From an uncultured bacterium (lineage in GTDB: Bacteria > Actinomycetota > Coriobacteriia > Coriobacteriales > Coriobacteriaceae), in NCBI GenBank assembly GCA_905214105.1, contig CAJMKK010000006.1, positions 62,001-126,000 of the forward strand: DNA of 64,000 nucleotides. Reading direction: 5' to 3'. Of this stretch, positions 33,846 to 42,271 are shown one piece after another (positions within the stretch are counted from its first letter, which is position 1; each line of letters begins with the position of its first letter). The notes under the pieces were generated by a model. That model was not told where the DNA came from. It saw only the letters and a list, made by a program, of their open reading frames with translations, and made no database searches. The position numbers and the translations under genes were made by a program.

Positions 33846-36125
33846 GTGGGGCCGTATCTTGCCTTGCCTGTTTTGAAGTCATATCTTCAAGAGGTTGAAC
33901 AATACAAAGTTGACATTGTTGACTTAAACGTGGAATTTTACGATGACCTCCTATCTTTTAGACATGTCGAAGAGTGCTGTAAAAGGTATCGGGAATCAAA
34001 GGATTCGTTTAGTTCGAATGTCCAATTAACAATCGAGTTGATACAAAAGTCGGCACTTAATGTTGACGAGGCAAAAGATATTTTCAGATCGAAGAGATAC
34101 TTTAATCTAAAAGAAAGACAATATGCTGAAAACATTTTTAGAAATGCACTCTATATCATAAATCACGTCTCATATGGAGTTAAATACACGTTCAACTCCA
34201 TAGATCTGCCCTATGATTATTATTCGACACCAGAAATAATGAAATCGCTTGCGGATACCTTGCATAATCCGTTTATTTCCTTCTATGAAACTGCCTTTCT
34301 TAAGCGTATTCAGAGGGAAAAAATCGAGTTTATTGGGATTTCGGTGAGCGGCTGTTTCCAATTGATTTCTGCAGTTACGTTAGCGAAACTGATTAAAGAA
34401 GAATGTCCATCTGTTAAACACGTCTCATTGGGCGGCAATTACATTACTCGTTTAGCAGATGACTGCATGAAAGAATGGCATCCCTTTTTTGAATACATTG
34501 ATTCGATAATGATGTATGACGGCGAAGAGCCGCTTGCACGTCTTCTTGAGGCTCTTGACTCTGGTGATGACAATCTCGACTGTGTTCCAAACCTTTGCCA
34601 TGCTAAAGGTGGAAAGATATATAAAAACCATCGGATTGAGCAAACATTTATCAACGATACAGTTCCCGATTTCGATGGCTTCGCCCTTTCTAAATACTTC
34701 ATGCCTGAGCTAATATTGCCGGTTTATTCCTCTAGGCAGTGTTTTAATCATTGCGCCTTCTGCACCATTCCCGGTGCTACCGGTGGTTGTTACCGAAAGA
34801 TGCCTATATCGAGAGTATTTGAAATAATGTGTCGGTTAAATGAAAAATACGGCACGAGAGTTTTCTCTTTTGTGGATGAAACATTCGAAGGCAAAAGAAT
34901 GGAGCAACTCGCGGATGAAATAAACGCATCGGGAAAAACGTTTTTCTGGCATGGAGAAACGAGGTTCTCTCCAACCCTAAGTACAGATGTTTTTAACAAG
35001 ATATACCAAAGTGGATGTAGGCAGATTCAGTTTGGCCTCGAGTCATACAACCAAAGAGTTCTTGATCTAATGAAGAAGAACACGAGAGTTGATTGGATTG
35101 ATCGCAATATCCATGATTGTCTCAATGCGGGTATTCCTGTTCATCTATTTTTTATGATTGGCTTTCCGACCGAAACTAAAGAAGAGGCTCTGAACACCTT
35201 AGCTTATACAGAGAATGTTTTGAATTATTCAAAACAGGTATGTGGTGTTCCATATTCCACGAGAGGATTTACGAATTTTGGTCTCGTTATGGGGTCGGAT
35301 GTTTGGAATCATCCCGATAAGTATGGTGTCTCTGTAATGCCGAAGTCCCAATATGAGGATTTGCGCCTCGAAGTGGATTATGTTTCAGGCACTGGTTTAA
35401 CTTTAAATGAAGCAAAATCCTTATCTGATGAGCATCATATTGATTTTTATATGCAAGAGGTCATAAACGGTAGCGACACAATTGACTTGCCCCAGCGGCT
35501 TCATATTTCAGAGGTGACCTGGATCCTAGATTCTATTCACGCTGTTAGGTATAAGGGACATTTGACCAAAGTAAAGCGACGGCTAACTAGTCTAAATCCA
35601 GCTGATCGAATCTGGCTGGATTCCAAGACCTCTGTCGTGCTCGTTGAGCCATTTGCCTACTTCTATAATTCTGAATACCATCATGTCTATGCTGTTTCCC
35701 AGTTGGTATACCTTAAGTTGGCCCGTTTATTGGAGGCAGATTGTAGCATTTCTCTTATTCTTGATCAGGGCGACCTCGAGCTGACAAGGGCGATAGAAGA
35801 ACTGTTGCATTATGGATTGCTGAATACAAATATCGATGCCGATTATGTAATGCACGATAATGGTTTTCAATTGGTTAAAAGTTCGTTTGTTAAAGAAGTC
35901 GGACGCTCAAAAGAGGGGTTAAGAGTACTGCTGAGTTGTGCCACCCATAGAATGTGTGCGGTTAATGATTTTTCGTTCGCTTTGCTTTCGTTGTTTGAAA
36001 AGCCGATTACTAAGAACGAGGTGCGCGACATTTTGAAAAAAGAGGGACTATCGGCAAACGAGGAGCAATTAAACAAGTTGGTTGATAATTGCATGAAAGC
36101 AGATATACTACAATTAATTAGATAG
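33846..36125 (+). CDS. cobalamin-binding radical SAM enzyme, probable peptide maturase (5' frameshift)
   Basis: 759 residues as read from GTG 33846. Residues 1-200 form a B12-binding-type domain (GPYLALPVLKSYLQEVEQYK, IDIVDLNVEFYDDLL-like VDIVDLNVEFYDDLL, EFIGISVSGCFQLISAVTLA). The radical SAM core has CFNHCAFC (CX3CX2C, residues 299-306), then GCRQIQFGLESYNQRVLDLM. The last 100 residues (AVNDFSFALLSLFEKPITKN, NCMKADILQLI) resemble a PqqD-like peptide-recognition domain. Layout matches rSAM maturases of RiPPs. A preceding short frame from ATG 33805 (MPKTLLVFPQDGVQWG) would be its natural N-terminus but is one base out of frame. Confidence 0.8.
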   Translation: MGPYLALPVLKSYLQEVEQYKVDIVDLNVEFYDDLLSFRHVEECCKRYRESKDSFSSNVQLTIELIQKSALNVDEAKDIFRSKRYFNLKERQYAENIFRNALYIINHVSYGVKYTFNSIDLPYDYYSTPEIMKSLADTLHNPFISFYETAFLKRIQREKIEFIGISVSGCFQLISAVTLAKLIKEECPSVKHVSLGGNYITRLADDCMKEWHPFFEYIDSIMMYDGEEPLARLLEALDSGDDNLDCVPNLCHAKGGKIYKNHRIEQTFINDTVPDFDGFALSKYFMPELILPVYSSRQCFNHCAFCTIPGATGGCYRKMPISRVFEIMCRLNEKYGTRVFSFVDETFEGKRMEQLADEINASGKTFFWHGETRFSPTLSTDVFNKIYQSGCRQIQFGLESYNQRVLDLMKKNTRVDWIDRNIHDCLNAGIPVHLFFMIGFPTETKEEALNTLAYTENVLNYSKQVCGVPYSTRGFTNFGLVMGSDVWNHPDKYGVSVMPKSQYEDLRLEVDYVSGTGLTLNEAKSLSDEHHIDFYMQEVINGSDTIDLPQRLHISEVTWILDSIHAVRYKGHLTKVKRRLTSLNPADRIWLDSKTSVVLVEPFAYFYNSEYHHVYAVSQLVYLKLARLLEADCSISLILDQGDLELTRAIEELLHYGLLNTNIDADYVMHDNGFQLVKSSFVKEVGRSKEGLRVLLSCATHRMCAVNDFSFALLSLFEKPITKNEVRDILKKEGLSANEEQLNKLVDNCMKADILQLIR

Positions 36126-36138
36126 AGGAGGTTTCTGC

Positions 36139-36249
36139 ATGGACGTTATTAACAAAGATCTCTTGGAGCAACTGAAAGAGTTTCAGGAAGAGGGCGTCGT
36201 GGTAGAAGTGTTCGACTTTGAGGACTACATGGATAAATTCTGCCATTAG
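36139..36249 (+). CDS. 36-residue candidate precursor peptide
   Basis: ATG 36139 follows GAGGAGG, 13 bases after the radical SAM stop, and the frame ends TAG at 36249. It begins MDVINKDLLEQLKEFQEEG (amphipathic, leader-like) and ends FDFEDYMDKFCH, rich in Phe, Tyr, Asp and with a C-terminal Cys-His. Size, strong ribosome site, last position in the operon and the terminator 24 bases on are those of a RiPP precursor. No double-Gly site is seen. It could instead be a small partner protein; modification and export are inferred. Confidence 0.7.
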   Translation: MDVINKDLLEQLKEFQEEGVVVEVFDFEDYMDKFCH

Positions 36250-36273
36250 TTTCGGAATTTACTTGCCTCGCTT

Positions 36274-36307
36274 AAAGGAGAAGTCGATTATCGATTTCTC
36301 CTTTTTT
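36274..36307 (+). terminator. terminator of the radical SAM/peptide operon
   Basis: AAAGGAGAAGTCGA (36274-36287) pairs with TCGATTTCTCCTTT around TTA with one G-T wobble, followed by TTT. It closes the AT-rich operon. Confidence 0.85.
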
Positions 36308-36437
36308 AATTAAAGATATTTTTGGAATACATGCTCTTAGCACAGGTTGGCGTCTCAGTAAACTGGGAGGTTGCTTTGGCTAGTTAGAGATATGTGAACG
36401 TCCGTTAGACTGAATCTCAGGGTAGAAGGGGCCTCCA

Positions 36438-38438
36438 GTGTCCAGATCAACAAGGCAATGCTGCGTTTCGGCTAATAAGAACGACGGCTTTTTGCGTGTG
36501 GCGGCGGCGTCGCCGCGGATTCGCGTGGCCGATGTCGAGGGCAATGCCGAGGTTGCGCTGACGGCTGTTCGCGAGGCTGCCGAGCGCGGCGTTCGCGCGC
36601 TAGTGCTGCCCGAGCTTAATCTGACTGGCTATACCGCGGCCGATCTGTTCCATAACCGCACACTGCTGCATGCCTGCGAGGCGGCACTTGTGCACATCCT
36701 CGATGAAACCCGTGAGTTGCCGGTCGTCTTTACCATCGGTCTTCCCGTTGCAGTTGCCGAGAATATCTACAACTGCGCCGCCGTGTGCTGCGCGGGCGAG
36801 CTTTTGGGCCTCACGGCCAAGAAGTATCTGCCCAACTATGGCGAGTTCTATGAGCGCCGTTGGTTTGCTCCGGCGCCTGCGGATCCCGTGTGGGTTGAAT
36901 TTGCCGGTCAGGGTCCGGTCCCGCTGGGTTCGGGGCTTGTCTACCGTTGCTGTGATGAGGGCGCCGAGGACCTGGTACTGGGCGTTGAAGTCTGTGAGGA
37001 CCTGTGGGTGCCGGCACCCCCTTCGACCGAGATGGCGCTTGCCGGTACGACGGTGATTCTCAACCCGTCGGCCTCGGACGAGATTATCGGTAAGGCAGAT
37101 TACCGCCGCAGCCTCATCTCCAACCAGAGCGCGCGCCTGTACTGCGCCTATGCCTACGCGGACGCGAGCGAGGGCGAGTCCACGACCGACATGGTCTTTG
37201 CGGGCGAGAACCTTATTTACGAAAATGGCTCCAAGCTCGCCGCGACGAAGCTCCTCACTTGCGATATGGCCGTCGCCGACGTCGATCTTGACCGTCTGGT
37301 GGCTGAGCGCCGTCGCTCGACGACGTGGACGCGCGCGGACGATGCGCCGGAGGCCACGACCGTTGAGTTTTCGTTTGAGGGCGTGCTTGCGAAGGATCCC
37401 GTCCTGCGCGATGCGCTCGACATCGACCGTGTCTTCCCCCGCGCACCCTTTGTGCCGGCCGACCACGGCGACCTGGCCGAGCGCTGCGAGACTATCCTCG
37501 ACCTGCAGACCGCCGGCCTTAAGACCCGCCTTGCCCATACGGGCACCAAGGCTGCGGTCATCGGCCTTTCCGGCGGCCTCGATTCCACGCTGGCGCTCCT
37601 CGTGACCGTGCGTGCCTTCGATGCACTGGGGCTGCCGCGCACGGGTATCACGGCGGTCTCCATGCCTGGCTTTGGCACGACGCATCGCACCAAGTCCAAT
37701 GCCGAGTCGCTTGCCCGCGACCTAGGCGTGAGCTTTCGCGAAGTTTCGATTCACGCGGCCGTGGAACAGCACTTTATGGATATTGAGCACGACCCGGCAG
37801 TTCAGGATGTGACCTACGAGAACAGCCAGGCGCGCGAGCGTACACAGATTCTGATGGACCTGGCCAACCAGGCCGGCGGTTTTGTCATCGGCACGGGCGA
37901 TCTGTCGGAGCTGGCGCTCGGCTGGGCCACGTACAACGGCGACCACATGAGCATGTACGCCGTCAACGCGAGCGTGCCCAAGACGCTTGTGCGCCATCTG
38001 GTGCGCTATGCGGCTGATGTCTTTGGCGGGCGTATTGCCGAGGTCTTGCTCGATATCCTCGATACGCCGGTGTCCCCCGAGCTTCTGCCTCCCACGGGCG
38101 ACGGCGAGATTGCGCAGAAGACCGAGGATTTGGTGGGCCCGTACGAGCTCCACGACTATTTCCTCTACTACCTGCTGCGTTTTGGCTTTGAGCCGGGTAA
38201 GATCTACCGCATGGCGCTCAAGAGCTTTGAGGGTGTCTACGATGCCAAGACCGTCCACACGTGGCTGCGTACGTTCTACCGTCGCTTCTTTGCCCAGCAG
38301 TTTAAGCGCAGCTGCCTGCCCGATGGTCCCAAGGTGGGCTCGGTGACGCTCAGTCCGCGCGGCGATTGGCGTATGCCGAGTGACGCCAGCTCGCATCTGT
38401 GGCTTGCGCAGATCGACGCGCTCAATCCAATTGACTAA
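36438..38438 (+). CDS. nadE: glutamine-dependent NAD+ synthetase
   Basis: 666 residues. The N-terminal nitrilase-type glutaminase has its triad in LPELNLTGYTAADLF (Glu), KKYLPNYGEFYERR (Lys) and LGVEVCEDLWVP (Cys). The C-terminal synthetase has the PP-loop VIGLSGGLDSTLALLV (about residue 375), FGTTHRTKSNAESLA and GTGDLSELALGWATYNGDH. It amidates NaAD with ammonia channelled from glutamine. The start is GTG 36438 after GAAGGGG. A hairpin with a T-run follows and separates it from the aminotransferase. Confidence 0.95.
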   Translation: MSRSTRQCCVSANKNDGFLRVAAASPRIRVADVEGNAEVALTAVREAAERGVRALVLPELNLTGYTAADLFHNRTLLHACEAALVHILDETRELPVVFTIGLPVAVAENIYNCAAVCCAGELLGLTAKKYLPNYGEFYERRWFAPAPADPVWVEFAGQGPVPLGSGLVYRCCDEGAEDLVLGVEVCEDLWVPAPPSTEMALAGTTVILNPSASDEIIGKADYRRSLISNQSARLYCAYAYADASEGESTTDMVFAGENLIYENGSKLAATKLLTCDMAVADVDLDRLVAERRRSTTWTRADDAPEATTVEFSFEGVLAKDPVLRDALDIDRVFPRAPFVPADHGDLAERCETILDLQTAGLKTRLAHTGTKAAVIGLSGGLDSTLALLVTVRAFDALGLPRTGITAVSMPGFGTTHRTKSNAESLARDLGVSFREVSIHAAVEQHFMDIEHDPAVQDVTYENSQARERTQILMDLANQAGGFVIGTGDLSELALGWATYNGDHMSMYAVNASVPKTLVRHLVRYAADVFGGRIAEVLLDILDTPVSPELLPPTGDGEIAQKTEDLVGPYELHDYFLYYLLRFGFEPGKIYRMALKSFEGVYDAKTVHTWLRTFYRRFFAQQFKRSCLPDGPKVGSVTLSPRGDWRMPSDASSHLWLAQIDALNPID

Positions 38439-38506
38439 GGTTGGCTAAATTGAACCAATACGGGGTTTGCAAGCGTTACACTTTTACAATCTGATGGCCC
38501 GTATCG

Positions 38507-38538
38507 CGCGGCGCTCTTGTCGGAGCGCCGCGTTTTTT
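38507..38538 (+). terminator. terminator between nadE and the aminotransferase
   Basis: CGCGGCGCTC pairs with GAGCGCCGCG around TTGTCG, followed by six T. It ends 18 bases before the aminotransferase start, so it could also act as a leader attenuator. Confidence 0.8.
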
Positions 38539-38556
38539 ATATCGAAAGGTGGCACC

Positions 38557-39720
38557 ATGCAGGCATCGCAGCGTCTCGACCGCTTTGGCGCGGAGGTCTT
38601 CGCCTCGCTCAACAACAAGCTCCTCGCGCTGAAGGCTCAGGGTAAGACCATTTACAACATGAGCGTGGGAACGCCCGACTTTAAGCCGTACGACCACGTG
38701 GTCGAGGCACTCACGCAAGCAGCCCAAGATCCCGAGATGTGGAAGTATGCCCTGCGCGACCTGCCCGAGCTCAAGCAAGCCGTGTGCGATTACTATGAGC
38801 GCCGTTTTGGCGTTTCGGGCATTACGCCGTCCATGGTGCAGTCGTGCAACGGCACGCAGGAGGGCGTGGGCCATTTGGGCCTGGCCCTGCTCGATCCGGG
38901 TGACACCATTCTGGTTCCCGATCCGTGCTATCCGGTCTTTGAAGCGGGTGCCAAGATCGCCGATGCCAAGCTCGAGTACTATCCGTTGGTCGCCGAGCAT
39001 AATTACCTGCCCTATGTGGCGGGTATCGATCCCGAGGTTGCCGATCGTGCCAAGTATATGATCGTGTCGCTGCCCGCGAACCCGGTCGGCTCGGTGGGCA
39101 CGCCCGAGGTCTACGAGGAGATTATCGCCTTTGCTCGCGAGCACGACCTGCTCATCGTCCATGACAACGCGTACTCCGACATCGTGTTCGACGGCGAGCC
39201 GGGCGGAAGCTTTTTGCAGTATCCCGGCGCGCTCGAGGTGGGCGTTGAGTTCTTTTCGCTCTCTAAGTCGTTTAACGTCACCGGCGCGCGCATCGGCTTT
39301 TTGGTCGGTCGCGAGGATGTGGTCTCGGCTTTTGCCAAGCTGCGCGGCCAGATCGACTTCGGTATGTTCTTCCCGATCCAGAAGGCTGCCATCGCGTGCC
39401 TCAACGGTCCTCGCGATGAGGTCGAGGCGCAGCGTCTGAAGTACCAGGAGCGCCGCGATGCCCTGTGCGACGGTCTTGAGGGCTTGGGCTGGGAGCGTCC
39501 CAACGCGCATGGCTCCATGTTTGTGTGGGCCAAGCTTCCCGGTGGTCGCACCGATTCCATGGCGTTTTGCGAGGAGCTCATGGAGAAGGCCGGCGTTGTG
39601 GTGACGCCGGGTGCGAGCTTTGGTCCTTCGGGCGAGGGGCACGTGCGCATGGCGCTGGTCCTGCCGCCCGATCAGATCGCTTTGGCTGTCGAAGCCATTC
39701 GCGCGGCGGGCCTGTTTTAG
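38557..39720 (+). CDS. class I/II PLP-dependent aminotransferase
   Basis: 387 residues, fold-type I aminotransferase: NMSVGTPDFKPYDHVVEALT near the start, YALRDLPELKQAVCDYY, NGTQEGVGHLGLALLDPGDT, SLPANPVGSVGTPEVYEE, the PLP-Lys in FFSLSKSFNVTGARIGFLVG and the C-terminal Arg region PSGEGHVRMALVLP. It resembles the aspartate and N-acetyl- or LL-diaminopimelate aminotransferases; the missing aminotransferase step of the acetyl-DAP pathway encoded nearby is one candidate role. GAAAGGTGG precedes ATG 38557. Confidence 0.88.
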   Translation: MQASQRLDRFGAEVFASLNNKLLALKAQGKTIYNMSVGTPDFKPYDHVVEALTQAAQDPEMWKYALRDLPELKQAVCDYYERRFGVSGITPSMVQSCNGTQEGVGHLGLALLDPGDTILVPDPCYPVFEAGAKIADAKLEYYPLVAEHNYLPYVAGIDPEVADRAKYMIVSLPANPVGSVGTPEVYEEIIAFAREHDLLIVHDNAYSDIVFDGEPGGSFLQYPGALEVGVEFFSLSKSFNVTGARIGFLVGREDVVSAFAKLRGQIDFGMFFPIQKAAIACLNGPRDEVEAQRLKYQERRDALCDGLEGLGWERPNAHGSMFVWAKLPGGRTDSMAFCEELMEKAGVVVTPGASFGPSGEGHVRMALVLPPDQIALAVEAIRAAGLF

Positions 39721-39864
39721 AAAGCTATTTCGGCGCGTCAATAGCTCGAAACCGATTTCGTGCAGTTATTTTACGAATCCTGCAAATAATTTCGGTAAAC
39801 GGTCGATATTTGGCTGCGAATAGGAGCATAATCAAAGTCCCGATTGGATGTATTGGGATTACGG

Positions 39865-39899
39865 CAAGCCGCTCGGGTCGTTCCCGGGCGGCTTGTTTG
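39865..39899 (+). terminator. leader hairpin upstream of ldh
   Basis: CAAGCCG (39865-39871) pairs with CGGCTTG (39889-39895), with an inner CGGG/CCCG stem, followed by TTTGT. It sits 23 bases before the ldh start, in the 5' leader or as the end of an upstream transcript. Confidence 0.45.
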
Positions 39900-39921
39900 T
39901 GGAGAGAGATGGGAGTTTCTA

Positions 39922-40872
39922 ATGGTTAACGAGAAGAAGGTCGCTATTGTCGGCTGCGGTTTCGTCGGCTCGTCTTCGGCGTTTGCGTTGATGCAGAGTG
40001 GTCTGTTCTCCGAGATGGTCCTCATCGACGTGGACAAGAACCGCGCCGAGGGTGAGGCCCTGGATATCGCGCACGGCATGACGTTTGCCGAGCCGATGAA
40101 GATCTACGCCGGCGATTATTCCGATGTCGCCGACGCTGCCATGATCGTCGTCACCGCTGGCGCTGCCCAGAAGCCCGGTGAGACCCGCCTGGACCTGGTC
40201 AACAAGAACGTCAGCATCTTTAAGTCCATTATTCCCGAGATTAAGAAGTCCGGCTTCGACGGCATCCTGCTCATCGTCTCCAACCCGGTCGATGTTCTGA
40301 CCTACGCCGCCATCAAGATGTCCGGCCTGCCCGAGGGCCATGTCATCGGTTCGGGCACTGTACTCGACACCGGCCGTCTGCAGCAGATGCTCGGCGCCCA
40401 CGTCGAGGTTGACCCGCGCGATGTCCAGGCCTACGTCATGGGCGAGCACGGCGATTCCGAGTTTGTCGCTTGGTCCAGCGCTCAGGTTGCCGGCGTGCCG
40501 CTGAACACCTTCTGCGAGCTTCACGGCCATCTGGAGCATGAGGCTGCCGAGAAGCGCATCGCCGAGGACGTCAAGAACTCCGCTTACACCATCATTGAGA
40601 AGAAGCACGCCACTTACTACGGTGTCGCCATGGCCGTCAAGCGCATCTGCACTGCCGTCATGCGCGACGAGCAGACCGTTCTGCCCGTCTCCTCGCTCAT
40701 GGTGGGCGAGTATGGCCTGTCCGATCTTGCCATCTCCATGCCGACCGTCGTTGGCCGCGACGGCGTTGTCTGCCGCGTTCCCGTGCCGCTGAACGATGAC
40801 GAGCAGCATGAGCTTACCGCCTCCGCCAAGGCCCTCAAGGACATCATCGACAGCGTCGACTTCTCCTGCTAA
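39922..40872 (+). CDS. ldh: L-lactate dehydrogenase
   Basis: 316 residues. NAD-binding VAIVGCGFVGSSSAFALM, the substrate loop TAGAAQKPGETRLDLVNKN, the catalytic Asp in DTGRLQQMLG, and the catalytic His in GEHGDSEFVAWSS identify an LDH/MDH-family enzyme; the Gln in the AAQKPGETR loop points to lactate rather than malate. It reduces pyruvate to L-lactate, regenerating NAD+ in fermentation. GGAGTTTCTA precedes ATG 39922. Codon use suggests strong expression. Followed by a strong terminator. Confidence 0.92.
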   Translation: MVNEKKVAIVGCGFVGSSSAFALMQSGLFSEMVLIDVDKNRAEGEALDIAHGMTFAEPMKIYAGDYSDVADAAMIVVTAGAAQKPGETRLDLVNKNVSIFKSIIPEIKKSGFDGILLIVSNPVDVLTYAAIKMSGLPEGHVIGSGTVLDTGRLQQMLGAHVEVDPRDVQAYVMGEHGDSEFVAWSSAQVAGVPLNTFCELHGHLEHEAAEKRIAEDVKNSAYTIIEKKHATYYGVAMAVKRICTAVMRDEQTVLPVSSLMVGEYGLSDLAISMPTVVGRDGVVCRVPVPLNDDEQHELTASAKALKDIIDSVDFSC

Positions 40873-40903
40873 ATCGAGCTCTTTTGGGCAGCAGGCTACA
40901 ATG

Positions 40904-40939
40904 AAAGGCGTCCGGGCCACACGGTCCGGGCGCCTTTTT
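40904..40939 (+). terminator. terminator after ldh
   Basis: GGCGTCCGGGCC pairs with GGTCCGGGCGCC around ACAC, followed by TTTTT. The left inverted-repeat arm of the next feature begins in its T-tract. Confidence 0.85.
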
Positions 40940-40970
40940 GGTGCGAGGGGGTCAGGTTACTTTGCACCAC
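40938..40970 (+). repeat. left inverted repeat flanking the Mbeg1-like gene
   Basis: A 33-base unit with GGGTCAGGTTACTTTGCACC. Its inverted partner at 42164-42196 matches in 27 of 33 positions. The inner sequence resembles the GGGACAGGTT family elsewhere in the window. Confidence 0.55.
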
Positions 40971-40999
40971 CCCAATGCACCATAGTTGATGGGAGGGCC

Positions 41000-42160
41000 A
41001 TGTCGGATTCGCCTAATTTTTTGACCTATGCCCAGACGGCGTTTGATCCGTTTGAGGAACGGCCGTTCTGCGCGGTGGATAGCCTGGTCTTTGCGTGGTT
41101 GTCCTATTTGCGTTTGCCGGGTGATATGGCGGAGCTGACGAACTGGCAGGGCCTAGACGTACGCGAGCTGCTGCGCGCCGAGTGCTACCAAGACATGATT
41201 GGCGACCTGTGGGATCCGGAGGGGAGCCGTGCCCTGTTGGAGGCCGTGGCAGCAAGCCCTCGCTACCGTGGCGTGCACGTTTGCGGCTATCGTGCCGTGA
41301 GCGATGTGGTGGCGACAGAGCAGTTTGCAGCCATGGCGTTCCGGTTTCCGGCGGGGTTTAGCTATCTTTCCTTCCGGGGGACCGACAGCACGATTGTGGG
41401 CTGGAAAGAGGACTTCAACATGGCGTTCCGGTGTCCCGTGCCCTCCCAGGAATCTGCGGCGCGCTATGTGGACGAGGCGGCGGATGCGATTGACGGGCCG
41501 CTTTTGTGCGGAGGTCATTCCAAGGGTGGAAACCTTGCGGTGTACGGTGCGGCGATGTGCTCCGATGTCGCCCGTGAGCGAATCGAACGGGTGTATTCCC
41601 ATGATGGTCCGGGCTTTGTCGAGGAGTTTCTGAACGGCAACGCCTTTGCCGATCTTTCCGGTCGAATCGACAAGACGCTACCTCGGTCGTCGATCTTTGG
41701 CATGATGTTCGAGACACAGGAGGACTACGCCATCGTTGAGAGCACCGAGTTCAGCCTGCTGCAGCATAATCCCTTTAGCTGGGTGGTTGATGATCGCGAC
41801 TTCGTGTACTGTGAGCGCCTGTCCGCCGGTGCTCGATACGTTGATGGCTCCATTCGCGAGATGCTGCTTGCAGTGTCACCTAGCGAGCGCGAGCGTTTTG
41901 TAGATGCGTTGTTCTCCGTGTTTGAGGCTACGGGTGCTGAGCGGTTTGCGGATATCGCCGGGAATCTGCGCGAGAGCCTGCCCGTGATGCTCCAGGCTGC
42001 GCAAGGCTTTGACGAGGATACGCGACGCTTTGTCTCGCAGACCATCGTGGCAATCCTTAAATGCGCACTGCTGCCCAAACGACCCCAGATCGACATGCCC
42101 GCTGCCGGCAAGAGTTTGGCAGAACAGCTCGAGGCTTGGCAGTCCGAGCTCCTGCGCTAA
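41000..42160 (+). CDS. Mbeg1-like (DUF2974) lipase-type hydrolase
   Basis: 386 residues of the alpha/beta-hydrolase DUF2974/Mbeg1-like family. YLSFRGTDSTIVGWKEDFNM is the oxyanion-type segment, and LLCGGHSKGGNLAVYGAAM has the GHSKGG nucleophile elbow. VYSHDGPGFVEEFL and a later His-rich stretch supply the rest. Function in gut bacteria is uncharacterised; lipase or esterase activity is inferred. The frame is open from 40796, but GGGAGGGCC before ATG 41000 sets the start. The gene lies exactly between two inverted repeats. Confidence 0.85.
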   Translation: MSDSPNFLTYAQTAFDPFEERPFCAVDSLVFAWLSYLRLPGDMAELTNWQGLDVRELLRAECYQDMIGDLWDPEGSRALLEAVAASPRYRGVHVCGYRAVSDVVATEQFAAMAFRFPAGFSYLSFRGTDSTIVGWKEDFNMAFRCPVPSQESAARYVDEAADAIDGPLLCGGHSKGGNLAVYGAAMCSDVARERIERVYSHDGPGFVEEFLNGNAFADLSGRIDKTLPRSSIFGMMFETQEDYAIVESTEFSLLQHNPFSWVVDDRDFVYCERLSAGARYVDGSIREMLLAVSPSERERFVDALFSVFEATGAERFADIAGNLRESLPVMLQAAQGFDEDTRRFVSQTIVAILKCALLPKRPQIDMPAAGKSLAEQLEAWQSELLR

Positions 42161-42163
42161 CCA

Positions 42164-42196
42164 TTGGTGCAAAGCAACCTGTCCCCGATGCACCAA
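42164..42196 (-). repeat. right inverted repeat flanking the Mbeg1-like gene
   Basis: Reverse complement partner of 40938-40970; contains GGTGCAAAGCAACCTGTCCC. It begins 4 bases after the gene's stop. Confidence 0.55.
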
Positions 42197-42271
42197 GCTT
42201 CGATGCGCCTGGGGCGGGCTCGACCGCTATACTGGTTCGTGCCGAAATCGATCTAGAACGGAATGCCGTAT

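Noticed and set aside
33840..33860. Programmed -1 frameshift in the radical SAM gene
   Set aside because: No X-XXY-YYZ slippery heptamer in frame (the P-site would shift from TGG to GTG) and no clear downstream pseudoknot seen; a simple one-base change is more likely.
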